Shown here piece after piece: positions 48,573-56,361 of a DNA stretch of 64,000 nucleotides (its first letter is position 1; each line of letters begins with the position of its first letter). Made by a program: the position numbers and the translations under genes. Source of the stretch: a virus; IMG/VR virus record IMGVR_UViG_3300015261_000001, positions 1 through 64,000 of that record; one strand, given 5' to 3'. The notes below the pieces were generated by a model, which was not told the origin of the DNA, made no database searches, and was given only the letters and a program-made list of their open reading frames with translations.

Positions 48573-50078
48573 TTACCTCAAACTGTTAAAATTGTGGGCA
48601 ATAAAGTCCAAATTCATTTCGTAGATATTAAACGGCTTCTGCCATTTGCCCCAGCCTTTGTCGATCCCTTTCTTGATCAGGTGGATGTACTCATTCAGCG
48701 GACGAGGGATTTCACTGAAGTCGAACCAGCTGAAGATACTGAAGATCAAATTCCAACCTTCTGGATAACGCGTTAGATCGCCCCACAACAGCTCAGAGTA
48801 ATCGCGGATCGCGTAATCAAGGGTTATGACGATACGATACGTCAAACGCAAATCAGGGGCCTTGTAGAGCGTTACAGTGCCATCAGCACTCATCCTGAGC
48901 AACGAGGAGTCGACTTGACGGTCACCTTCCCATACTTGCAGGAGGAAAGGGGTGTCGTGGTGACTGAAAGCCACTTCATGGCGACGCAGCAGGTACGCCT
49001 TGGCAGTAGGGTTCCAGTTGAACTCTGGGATGTCGAAGATGTTGCACAGCACTTGCTCTTCAACAGGATCCACTACCAGTCGTGCTTGCAGGATTGGCTG
49101 AATCCAGTATTGCCCCGGATGCGCCCACGGATCGTGTTTCGGTTGTTTCAAATAGAACGGTGTTTGCACGTATGCAGTCGGTGGATTGATTGCACGCATG
49201 TCTTCGATTTCAGGAGCAGCTCGCACCAACACATCTTCCTGATGCTGAATCTGTGGCAGGGTAATGAACTCAAAAGGAATCTCTTCCTGATAAACGTTCA
49301 ATGGGTATTCCAAATCCCAGCCGATGAAATCGTTTAAATAGAAGCTGTAACTGAACTCTACTTCGAACTGACCGTAAGCCTGACCTTTGTTAACTTGCGC
49401 AACAAACGGTTCAGTGAACTGAATCCCCACGCTACTGGATTTCAGTGGCACAACCATCTGTGCGTGATTACCGGCAACGTTGGTCACGATGGTAGACGGC
49501 ATCCGCATGTTGGCGTAGAACCAATCAGCAAAGTCTGGAGTGTCTGGCTTGTTGCGTTGAAGCATGCCGTGGACGATCTCCAGAAACTCCATCAGCTCTT
49601 CGTTAATAACCATGTGCGTGATGGGGTTGTAGTTGAAGTCTACGATCTGGTTCTCGCGCTGACGGTTGATACGGATACGCATCTGTTCCGCTTCAGTCGA
49701 CGAATTGTGACGGGCAACCACACGAACGGTAATCTTCTTGTTCTCAAACGCTGGGCAAATCATCAACGGCAGTTTGTCGCTGTCGATGAAAATAGGTCGC
49801 TCAGTCATGGCAACCCGATTGTTCCAGAATTCACTACGCTGAACATCAGGAACAATGAAAACTTTGTTACGGAACGTGCCGTCAGTATAACGACCAGCAG
49901 TCGCGCCGTCACTCATGTTGGTGCCTACCAGCTTAGCAACATCGTTGCCGCCGTTGTAGTAGATCTGAGCAGCGGTCTCAAGCTTGTAAAAAGCGAGCAC
50001 TGCTTTGATGGAATCGTAAATCGCCGGACGCAGATAGGCGTCATAATGTTCGTTAGTAGCAATGAAAGTTTGAAGCAT
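48573..50078 (-). CDS. Virion structural protein
   Basis: I start at MLQTFIATNEHYDAYL (50078; 501 residues) since GAGGA lies eleven bases upstream; the longer frame would begin inside the upstream hairpin. The protein is beta-rich with repeated Tyr/Phe/Trp strands (FEVEFSYSFYLNDFIGWDLE), and the C-terminal end has IPRPLNEYIHLIKKGIDKGW. There is no enzymatic motif. It heads the four-gene run 45208-50078 and is separated from the inner-body block by the terminator at 50102-50124. Confidence 0.6.
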   Translation of the reverse strand: MLQTFIATNEHYDAYLRPAIYDSIKAVLAFYKLETAAQIYYNGGNDVAKLVGTNMSDGATAGRYTDGTFRNKVFIVPDVQRSEFWNNRVAMTERPIFIDSDKLPLMICPAFENKKITVRVVARHNSSTEAEQMRIRINRQRENQIVDFNYNPITHMVINEELMEFLEIVHGMLQRNKPDTPDFADWFYANMRMPSTIVTNVAGNHAQMVVPLKSSSVGIQFTEPFVAQVNKGQAYGQFEVEFSYSFYLNDFIGWDLEYPLNVYQEEIPFEFITLPQIQHQEDVLVRAAPEIEDMRAINPPTAYVQTPFYLKQPKHDPWAHPGQYWIQPILQARLVVDPVEEQVLCNIFDIPEFNWNPTAKAYLLRRHEVAFSHHDTPFLLQVWEGDRQVDSSLLRMSADGTVTLYKAPDLRLTYRIVITLDYAIRDYSELLWGDLTRYPEGWNLIFSIFSWFDFSEIPRPLNEYIHLIKKGIDKGWGKWQKPFNIYEMNLDFIAHNFNSLR

Positions 50079-50101
50079 CTGAGCGTCCTCAAAGAAAACC
50101 A

Positions 50102-50124
50102 CAGCGGAGGGGTTACCTCCGCTG
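50102..50124 (-). terminator. Terminator after 50136-50885
   Basis: CAGCGGAGG pairs perfectly with CCTCCGCTG around GGTTA just past the stop at 50136. On the minus strand it is followed by TGGTTTTCTTTG. Confidence 0.8.
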
Positions 50125-50135
50125 GGGCCTAGTGG

Positions 50136-50885
50136 CTATTCCGGGTCTACGTCACCGGGAGAAGGCATGATGATGTCCTCCCCTTTGGAACGATAGCGGA
50201 TGAAGAGGTGAGGCCCCTTCTTGGGCTTCAACACCACCATCCCTGAAAACCCATCCGTTACAACATCAATGATCTGACCTTTACCCAAGTCAGCCGCAGT
50301 CAGGTCAGTGATACCTACAGTTTCGAGGTAAGCAATAACCTTCTTGGAGAACTTGGCGGTCAGGGCCTTTTTACCCGAGGTGAAAACTTCACCCTCGCCC
50401 TGGAACACATGACCCGACAGTGCGATTTGCAGACGTGGACCCTGCAAAGGAACTTGGATCGTTTGGTTCTTTGTTTCGGTGGGTTGTTCTTTATGAACCC
50501 ACAGGACGATATTGCCCGTCCAGATAACGCTGTCTTCTGGAACGGTCAGGTCATAAACAAAGTGAGTGAGGTCACCGAACTCAACCACCTGTTCATCTAC
50601 CTTGTAGTCAACACCTTCTACCCAGAACAGGTCGTACTTCTCAGCAAAACGTTTGATTACGTCAGTGAGAGTTTCGCCGGCAGTTGCGGTAATACCGGCT
50701 TCAGCCCTTTTCAGGAAACTCGGTAGCGATGTCTTTTCCAGCTGCACGTTATCGTTGGTAACACCATCGGTAACTACGGTCAAAACAGACCGCAACAGGT
50801 TATCGGAACGCGCGGCAGTAATCGCACTACCTTCTGGCAATTGCGCCAGGAAACGTTCAAGAACTCGCGGATGGAGGTTGTTCAT
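50136..50885 (-). CDS. Structural protein at end of inner-body block
   Basis: The 249-residue protein starts at an ATG that shares one base with the upstream stop (TAATG), with AAGGG upstream. It is beta-rich in its second half (GRLQI-type strands, ALSGHVFQGEGEVFTSGKKA) and ends in KGEDIIMPSPGDVDPE. The N-terminal half is helical (LHPRVLERFLAQLPEGSAIT). It lacks the G-x-E-[GDS]-[FL] motif of its upstream neighbours. It is probably a virion component co-expressed with them; the family is not recognised. Confidence 0.55.
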   Translation of the reverse strand: MNNLHPRVLERFLAQLPEGSAITAARSDNLLRSVLTVVTDGVTNDNVQLEKTSLPSFLKRAEAGITATAGETLTDVIKRFAEKYDLFWVEGVDYKVDEQVVEFGDLTHFVYDLTVPEDSVIWTGNIVLWVHKEQPTETKNQTIQVPLQGPRLQIALSGHVFQGEGEVFTSGKKALTAKFSKKVIAYLETVGITDLTAADLGKGQIIDVVTDGFSGMVVLKPKKGPHLFIRYRSKGEDIIMPSPGDVDPE

Positions 50886-52312
50886 TATTTCTTACCCTTC
50901 TTCTCATCGTCGTCTTTAGTGGCGGCAGCGCCCTCAGCAACGAAGATGTGCGGAGTAATGCCCGTGATCGCCTTACGGATACCTTCCGTGATTTTGTTGT
51001 GCTCCTTGACCTTCTTCTTGGCACTGTTAACAGCTGCCTTGGCGTTCTTGATCTTTTCCTGCATGCCCGACTTGGTAGCAGCCGCTGCTTCGGCATTCTT
51101 GTCATCACCGTTAGCAGAATCGCCAGCCTTCTTCAGTTCAGCAAGAGCAGCTTCGGTTTTCTTCTTTTCATCTTGAAGATCCGAACTGCCCGCGCTTTGC
51201 TTAGTCAGCAAACCCATCAGGCCGTCGATCACACCACTCGCCGAAGCAGGGTTAGACAGACGTGCAACGATCTTGCCCATAGCGCCAGTCGGGTCGACTT
51301 TAGCGGCCAGCGCAGCGATACCGGTTTTAGCCGCATCGTTGATCTGCGCGTCAGCCGCCTTGTCCATACCCTGAATGGCTTTCTTGTTGTCGTCAGCCGT
51401 GGACTCAACAACCTTGTCCTTCTCTTTCTCACCGTCAGAGTCGAACCAGTCCTTAACCGCCGTCCAAGCAGCCATCACCGCATCGTAGGCTTTACGCCCC
51501 AGTTCCTTGATCGCGTCGTAGACAGGACCTTCGTTACCGGTGTACAGCTGGAGACGAATGCCATTAGCGTTAGCCACGCCTTCGAAATACAGGCGGTCGC
51601 TACTTTCAGTACCGTTGAGGAAGTCCTCGATACCTTGCAGCATGGATAGTGGGTGATCGAACGCTTTCTCGAAAGCACAGCCGCAGGCGCAATCTTCGAG
51701 AGTGGTGCATTCAGTGCCGGCAACCCAGTCCATCATCGGAACGGTGTTGACGTAGTTGTAGTCGACCGGAGCAAACTCTTCCAGACCGGCCAACATACCC
51801 AGACGACTGGTAACGAACACATCCACCAGCGAAAGGATCTTCGCGATGTAAGCCAGTTGACTGGAAACAGCGTTACAGATCTCAACGCTGAGATCGTTCA
51901 GCCTTTCTTCGCTGTTGAAAGTTTCCAGCAGAGAGTAAGCTGCGCTGATCAGGTTGCCTACCGCCGATTGACACTCGTGGTCGTTGTTCTTGTTACCCAA
52001 CGAACAGATCATCATGGAGATGTCACGACCGGTGTGGCGCAGACCAGAATGCATGTCTTCCAACAACTGGACCAAGTAGCGTTCCAGCAGTTGGTTAACT
52101 TTCAGCTCGGACTCGTCGTAGTAGTCGAGTTCACGACCCACCACTTCAGAGCAACGAGTGATTTGTTCCCGGAGTGCTTCTTTGGTCAAAGCGATACCGT
52201 GACCTTTCAAGTACTCGAGCAGCTGGGGAGACTGGCCGGCGTCAATCGCCGTTTCATCCAGACGGGAGTAAATCGTCCCCATCAAACCCAGACGATAAAT
52301 GGATTCACTCAT
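50885..52312 (-). CDS. Candidate inner-body/head protein with C-terminal Lys/Ala-rich tail
   Basis: I begin at MSESIYRLGLMG (52312; 475 residues), overlapping the previous gene by eight bases with AAGGA upstream. Two G-x-E motifs occur: AGLEEF near residue 176 and QGIEDF near residue 226, close to the AVTGLEGF site in the capsid precursor and the sites in the paralogues upstream. The region between holds a Cys-rich CTTLEDCACGCAFEKAF. The C-terminal ~150 residues are Lys/Ala-rich and helical (NAKAAVNSAKKKVKEHNKIT), which would suit DNA-contacting inner-body material. The family is a phiKZ-type guess based on block organisation and the shared motif. Confidence 0.55.
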   Translation of the reverse strand: MSESIYRLGLMGTIYSRLDETAIDAGQSPQLLEYLKGHGIALTKEALREQITRCSEVVGRELDYYDESELKVNQLLERYLVQLLEDMHSGLRHTGRDISMMICSLGNKNNDHECQSAVGNLISAAYSLLETFNSEERLNDLSVEICNAVSSQLAYIAKILSLVDVFVTSRLGMLAGLEEFAPVDYNYVNTVPMMDWVAGTECTTLEDCACGCAFEKAFDHPLSMLQGIEDFLNGTESSDRLYFEGVANANGIRLQLYTGNEGPVYDAIKELGRKAYDAVMAAWTAVKDWFDSDGEKEKDKVVESTADDNKKAIQGMDKAADAQINDAAKTGIAALAAKVDPTGAMGKIVARLSNPASASGVIDGLMGLLTKQSAGSSDLQDEKKKTEAALAELKKAGDSANGDDKNAEAAAATKSGMQEKIKNAKAAVNSAKKKVKEHNKITEGIRKAITGITPHIFVAEGAAATKDDDEKKGKK

Positions 52313-52811
52313 CAACAGATTCCTTCTTGAACTTGACAGCCAGCACACCGCGGTACATGACCGAGTTGCGGGCATCAATGAGTAGAGTGTCTTCAGAAGT
52401 CGAAAGTTCTACTTCATGGCGGGGCAGGCTAGAAAGACCGACGAAGGCTTGCCACAACGAATACAGTTTGCCCAGTTCGTCGCCTTCACGCACTTCAAGC
52501 AGTTCACCTTCAACCAGCGGTGACTCTTCTTGAGCGGTGTCGATACCCAGACCAGCAGCCACATCCACAGCGCCCAAAGTGGAACCCGGGGTGTAGGTAA
52601 GCTCACTGATATCCTGAGGTGCGGCGAAAAGGTCGTTCAGGTCAATACGCTCGATCAGGACAACTTCTTTACGCTCTCCTGAGAACACGTATTTGAAGTA
52701 TTTGTCGTTAACCTGAGTGGTTACACCGAAACGAGTGTTGCTCAGCTTACACAAGCCTGTGGAGCTTGCCAGAGCCACGATGGAAGAACCATTGAGTACA
52801 TTCAAACGCAT
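52305..52811 (-). CDS. Small virion-like protein in inner-body block
   Basis: The 168-residue protein has AAGGG nine bases before its ATG and overlaps the next gene. It is strand-rich (SSIVALASSTGLCKLSNTRF) with an acidic central region (EESPLVEGELLEVREGDELG) and no membrane or catalytic feature. It lacks the paralogue-type amphipathic helices. Its stop and the next start overlap by 8 bases, so it is co-translated with the Lys/Ala-rich protein. It is not recognised. Confidence 0.55.
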   Translation of the reverse strand: MRLNVLNGSSIVALASSTGLCKLSNTRFGVTTQVNDKYFKYVFSGERKEVVLIERIDLNDLFAAPQDISELTYTPGSTLGAVDVAAGLGIDTAQEESPLVEGELLEVREGDELGKLYSLWQAFVGLSSLPRHEVELSTSEDTLLIDARNSVMYRGVLAVKFKKESVDE

Positions 52812-52814
52812 GGC

Positions 52815-53861
52815 TTAACCCTTCTTGGTAGCGGCGGAGATAACGTCCAGGATAGCGTTAGCCGAACGGTACAACGCAGTCTGAAGCACCTTAATGTTGG
52901 CCATGGCTTCACGCACCAGCGCCTTGGTGTTCTCAACGGACTGTCTACCCTTGGCGTTATCTTTAGCCACCCGAGCCGAAACAATCAGTTGGTTCTCCAG
53001 TTGCTTGATGAACTTGCCTTCAAGGTCGTGGACGTTCTTCGCCATGGTGTCCAGTTTGACTTTCAGCGCTTTGTACTCTTTGACGTGAGTCTGGAGTTCC
53101 GAAGTCGTGGTGTGGAAAACCGCACCGCTGACATTGCGCTGGGACTGGACGTTGATGTGGTAAGCAAAGCGACCATCTTTGAAACTCAGGTCGTCAAGGC
53201 TCAGGAAGCTGATCGGCTTATTGGTGATGCCGAACGCAGTAGCAACTTCTTTGCTGAACGATTCGTTGATACCGGTATAATCGATTTCAGAGGTTTCGTT
53301 CATCAGCGCGGTGTGCGCGCTGTCCGACAGACCCTTCAGCAACTCGGTGTACTTGTTGGTCTTGTCGATGGCTTTGGCTGCGTTGGTGATTGCAGCGGTC
53401 AGCCAGCTGATGTTGGATTCCGGCTTACCCGTCTTCAGATAAATGAAGGAAACCGATTTCGGGTAAGGAATATCACCATCTTTAGCCCCGTGGGCATCAA
53501 CCAGGTTGGTGATGTTCTCAGCCTTTTGTTCGATGATCTTTTTCTTGCTGCCAAAGAAACTCCAAAGCCACTTGAAGAAATCTTTAACCGCTTGAATGGA
53601 AGCTTTAACACCACTCTTAATAGTGTCAACAAAACCTTCAACACCACCAACCGAATCAAACATGACGGGTGGGCTTGGGCGGTTGTTGAGGATGTAGCTG
53701 TAAACGTGTTCCAGACCGGAGATCTGATCGTTTTCGTTAGAGAGCTTCGCCAGCACTGGTTCTTCTGTAACTGCGTCGAAGCCTTCTTTGTCTTCTTCAT
53801 ACAGCTGAGCAACAGCTGGCGCTACGACGTAACGCAGAGGAATAGCAGAGGCGGGATTCAT
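52815..53861 (-). CDS. Candidate inner-body protein, propeptide motif family
   Basis: The ATG at 53861 (MNPASAIPLRYVVAP, 348 residues) has AGG about ten bases upstream. Residues 48-53 (SGLEHV) and 72-77 (GGVEGF) are G-x-E sites; after the second comes an amphipathic helix (DTIKSGVKASIQAVKDFFKW) that aligns with the paralogue at 54001 (GTIKAGASKAVEYIKHIFNT). The remainder is a helical body with Lys-rich turns and a C-terminal helix ending AILDVISAATKKG. The family resemblance suggests packaging inside the head and processing by the prohead protease, as for phiKZ inner-body proteins. No direct evidence for function is visible. Confidence 0.6.
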   Translation of the reverse strand: MNPASAIPLRYVVAPAVAQLYEEDKEGFDAVTEEPVLAKLSNENDQISGLEHVYSYILNNRPSPPVMFDSVGGVEGFVDTIKSGVKASIQAVKDFFKWLWSFFGSKKKIIEQKAENITNLVDAHGAKDGDIPYPKSVSFIYLKTGKPESNISWLTAAITNAAKAIDKTNKYTELLKGLSDSAHTALMNETSEIDYTGINESFSKEVATAFGITNKPISFLSLDDLSFKDGRFAYHINVQSQRNVSGAVFHTTTSELQTHVKEYKALKVKLDTMAKNVHDLEGKFIKQLENQLIVSARVAKDNAKGRQSVENTKALVREAMANIKVLQTALYRSANAILDVISAATKKG

Positions 53862-53890
53862 AATGCTTACCTGTTGGCCATTAAGGTTTA

Positions 53891-53898
53891 GTACATAG
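53891..53898 (-). promoter_or_regulatory. Weak candidate promoter core CTATGTAC (minus strand)
   Basis: Minus-strand CTATGTAC with A/T-rich ATTTCGATTTATCC on the distal side lies ~30 bases before the start at 53861 and after the terminator at 53924-53961. Confidence 0.3.
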
Positions 53899-53923
53899 CA
53901 TCGGATAAATCGAAATGCGTAAT

Positions 53924-53961
53924 AAAACCTACCTACCAGGTTGCCCCGGTAGGTAGGTTTT
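53924..53961 (-). terminator. Terminator after 54001-55287
   Basis: A 14-base-pair perfect stem (AAAACCTACCTACC with its complement) lies 40 bases after the stop at 54001. On the minus strand TTTTATTACG follows. Confidence 0.8.
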
Positions 53962-54000
53962 TCAGGCACTGTGGATTAACCACGCCGGCCGCAGTCAGGC

Positions 54001-55287
54001 TCAGATGTGAGCTTGAACAGCGTCCATGGTCTGGCGAGCCAGAGCGGCGTACAGTTTTTCCATGGTGATGGTCAGGCCGGAAGCCGAAACGAAGATCGCC
54101 TTAACCAGGTCGATTGCTTTGCCGTTGGCTTCTTTGCCGTCGCTGTTGGACTTGGTCTTGACGTTCAGAGTACCGACCACGCGATCACGCTCAGCTTTGG
54201 AGAACTTCTGCTGAACCTTGCTCGAACGGATTTCTTCGACGTAGGACTTGACCGAGGCCAGGGCGCCTTGCAGTGCAGCTGGAGTCGAGACCTTGGTGGC
54301 CACTTCGCCGGTGCTGAACTTCTTGGCGTCTTCGGTTTTACCGAAGGAGATTTTGATCGAGCGAGCAGCAGCAACGATCTCGGCGTCGGTTTCGTACTTC
54401 TCGGAGAAGACCGCGAAGATACGGAAACCAGCGTGAGCGCCCAGGACGGTGTGCTTGTCGGCCGAGTCAGTTTTCTCGCTGACTTTACCAACGGCTTTTG
54501 CAACGCCTTTGATGTCAGCGATCAGCGCGCCGTAGGCAGACTTGAACTTGGCGGCGTCGATGCCGTCGAGGTTCTTGCCCAGGTCCATGAAGGCTGGCAG
54601 AGCAGTGGCGGTCAGTTCGAACATCGAGTGGCCGGCCAGAGTTTCCAGACCTTTCAGGCCGTCGGTGGCGTAGTCGAGGCCGACGTTCCAGCCGCCCAGC
54701 TTGATCTTGTCCTTGATGGTGGCGGTCTTCACGCGCTCGCTCAGTTGCTTTTGACGGCGTTCCAGAGCGGAGGCGGTGTTGAACATGCCCACGAAGAAGT
54801 TGATCACGGTGTTGAAGATGTGCTTGATGTACTCGACAGCTTTGCTGGCACCGGCTTTGATGGTGCCCATGAAGCCTTCGATACCGGACACGGATGCCAG
54901 GCGAGCGGTGGCCGCATCGGAGATGGATTCAGCACCCAGGGTGGCGAAGTTTTGGCCGCCCAGTTTGGCGTTCAGTTTCAGAGCGCGGTTGTACTTCTGA
55001 GCGAAAGCCAGGGACGAGAACTGACCGGAGGCCAACAGACCTTCCATGCCGCCGACTTCTTCCTGAAGCTCTTCAACAGCTTCTTCGTGCTCGACCAGTT
55101 CTTCTTTGATTTCGACAACAGCTTCAGCCAGCTGCTCAACTTCAGCAATGGCTTCGGCAACGTCGGCACGCACTTCTTCTACAGCGGCTTCGGTTACGAC
55201 GACTTCGCCGTTGCCTTCGCCACCAGGTTCGCCGGTGCCACCGGCCAGAAGATCTTCAACACCTTGGTACAGAGAGAGAATGCTCAT
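54001..55287 (-). CDS. Candidate inner-body protein with acidic coiled-coil propeptide
   Basis: I start at the ATG 55287 (MSILSLYQGVEDLL, 428 residues). G-x-E sites occur at residues 9-13 (GVEDL), 80-84 (GMEGL) and 135-139 (GIEGF). Between the first two is a very acidic heptad-rich helix (EAVVEIKEELVEHEEAVEEL), which could act as a scaffold-like propeptide. After GIEGF the amphipathic helix GTIKAGASKAVEYIKHIFNT matches the 52815 paralogue. The C-terminal body is helical and Lys/Ala-rich. Codon use is strongly optimised, as in the capsid gene, so it is likely an abundant virion protein. Confidence 0.65.
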   Translation of the reverse strand: MSILSLYQGVEDLLAGGTGEPGGEGNGEVVVTEAAVEEVRADVAEAIAEVEQLAEAVVEIKEELVEHEEAVEELQEEVGGMEGLLASGQFSSLAFAQKYNRALKLNAKLGGQNFATLGAESISDAATARLASVSGIEGFMGTIKAGASKAVEYIKHIFNTVINFFVGMFNTASALERRQKQLSERVKTATIKDKIKLGGWNVGLDYATDGLKGLETLAGHSMFELTATALPAFMDLGKNLDGIDAAKFKSAYGALIADIKGVAKAVGKVSEKTDSADKHTVLGAHAGFRIFAVFSEKYETDAEIVAAARSIKISFGKTEDAKKFSTGEVATKVSTPAALQGALASVKSYVEEIRSSKVQQKFSKAERDRVVGTLNVKTKSNSDGKEANGKAIDLVKAIFVSASGLTITMEKLYAALARQTMDAVQAHI

Positions 55288-55304
55288 GAGCACATGTTCC
55301 TTTG

Positions 55305-55333
55305 TTCGTTAACGAATGGATTGTTTATAAACA
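55305..55333 (-). other. Two 12-base palindromes upstream of 54001 gene
   Basis: TTCGTTAACGAA at 55305-55316 and TGTTTATAAACA at 55322-55333 lie in the 49-base gap before the start at 55287, with AAGGA between the first and the start. They may be operator sites or leader hairpins. Confidence 0.35.
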
Positions 55334-55336
55334 GGT

Positions 55337-56350
55337 TTAAGCGAAAACCCCGAGCACACCATGAATGTACTTGTCGGTATACCCGACGACACGCGGGGTG
55401 AATCCGCTATAAAATGCGAGAGCACCCATATTGCCTGCCATCAGCTTTTCTGCTTCACCAACTACGGTTTTGCTTACCTGATCCAGCTGACTCAGGTTAC
55501 CGTCAACTCCTTTGACCATTTCGGCCCAGGATTTGATGAATCCAAGGTAGTTGTCATAGGATTCCTTAACACGCTTGTGGAGGGCGTTAACCTTATCCAG
55601 CTTGTTAAGGATTTCCGAGATTTCCGACTTGGACATGGTCAGGGTTTTAGCCTCACCTTCGGGGGCTTCCCCGGCGATGGAGTACTTCGGCGAACCCTGG
55701 TTGCTGAAGATGAAGTAGCGACCACCTGGGAGAACGTCCGACTTGAACGCATTGCCCATGTGGTTACCCAGATTGAAGTCCGGGTACTTCAGGTCATTGA
55801 ACTCGTCGATGACCGAATGAACTTGTTCAGACTTGTTGGCACCCTTCAATTTCTTGAGAGTCACCAACTCCTTATCCAAGTAAGCGATAAGGTCCTTGGT
55901 ATGCTTATCGAAAGCTTCGAGAACTTTGATGAGCGTATCCATGTCCTGCAAAATATGGTCAGGGTCACCTTTCGAGGTAATCGTTGCAACCTTGGCAGCC
56001 GACAACTTAATGTCTTTATCCGCCACCTTGTTCACATCTTTGAGGATGTTTTTGATCAAGGAAGAGTTGTCATCGAACGACTTGGTTACCGCGTTCCCTG
56101 CCAGAGTTACCCCTTTCAAGAAACCATCGATAGCCTTGCCGCCTACCCACTTGGTGACGCTGAACAACCCACGCCCCACACTGGTGAGGGTGTCGAGAGC
56201 ATCTTCTTTCAGATCCTCGCAACCCGCAACAATAGGAGCGCGGTCAGAGCCCATGATTTTACCCAACTCGATCAGATCGCGTTGGAGGCCGATGAGGGTC
56301 TGGTGGTGTTCCAGTGCATCGGCGTAGCTGCGTTTATGACCGGCGCTCAT
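55337..56350 (-). CDS. Candidate inner-body protein
   Basis: The ATG at 56350 (MSAGHKRSYADALEHH, 337 residues) has AAAGGA eight bases upstream. Residues 43-47 (GCEDL) form a G-x-E site like those of its neighbours. It is followed by Gly-containing hydrophobic helices (SVGRGLFSVTKWVGGKAIDG, then FLKGVTLAGNAVT). The rest is a long helical Lys/Asp-rich body (KHTKDLIAYLDKELVTLKKL) ending in a short Gly/Ala/Tyr-rich segment. It belongs by motif and layout to the same paralogous set as 52815, 54001 and 56362. A signal for membrane insertion is not clear. Confidence 0.6.
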   Translation of the reverse strand: MSAGHKRSYADALEHHQTLIGLQRDLIELGKIMGSDRAPIVAGCEDLKEDALDTLTSVGRGLFSVTKWVGGKAIDGFLKGVTLAGNAVTKSFDDNSSLIKNILKDVNKVADKDIKLSAAKVATITSKGDPDHILQDMDTLIKVLEAFDKHTKDLIAYLDKELVTLKKLKGANKSEQVHSVIDEFNDLKYPDFNLGNHMGNAFKSDVLPGGRYFIFSNQGSPKYSIAGEAPEGEAKTLTMSKSEISEILNKLDKVNALHKRVKESYDNYLGFIKSWAEMVKGVDGNLSQLDQVSKTVVGEAEKLMAGNMGALAFYSGFTPRVVGYTDKYIHGVLGVFA

Positions 56351-56361
56351 GTTGTTGTCCT

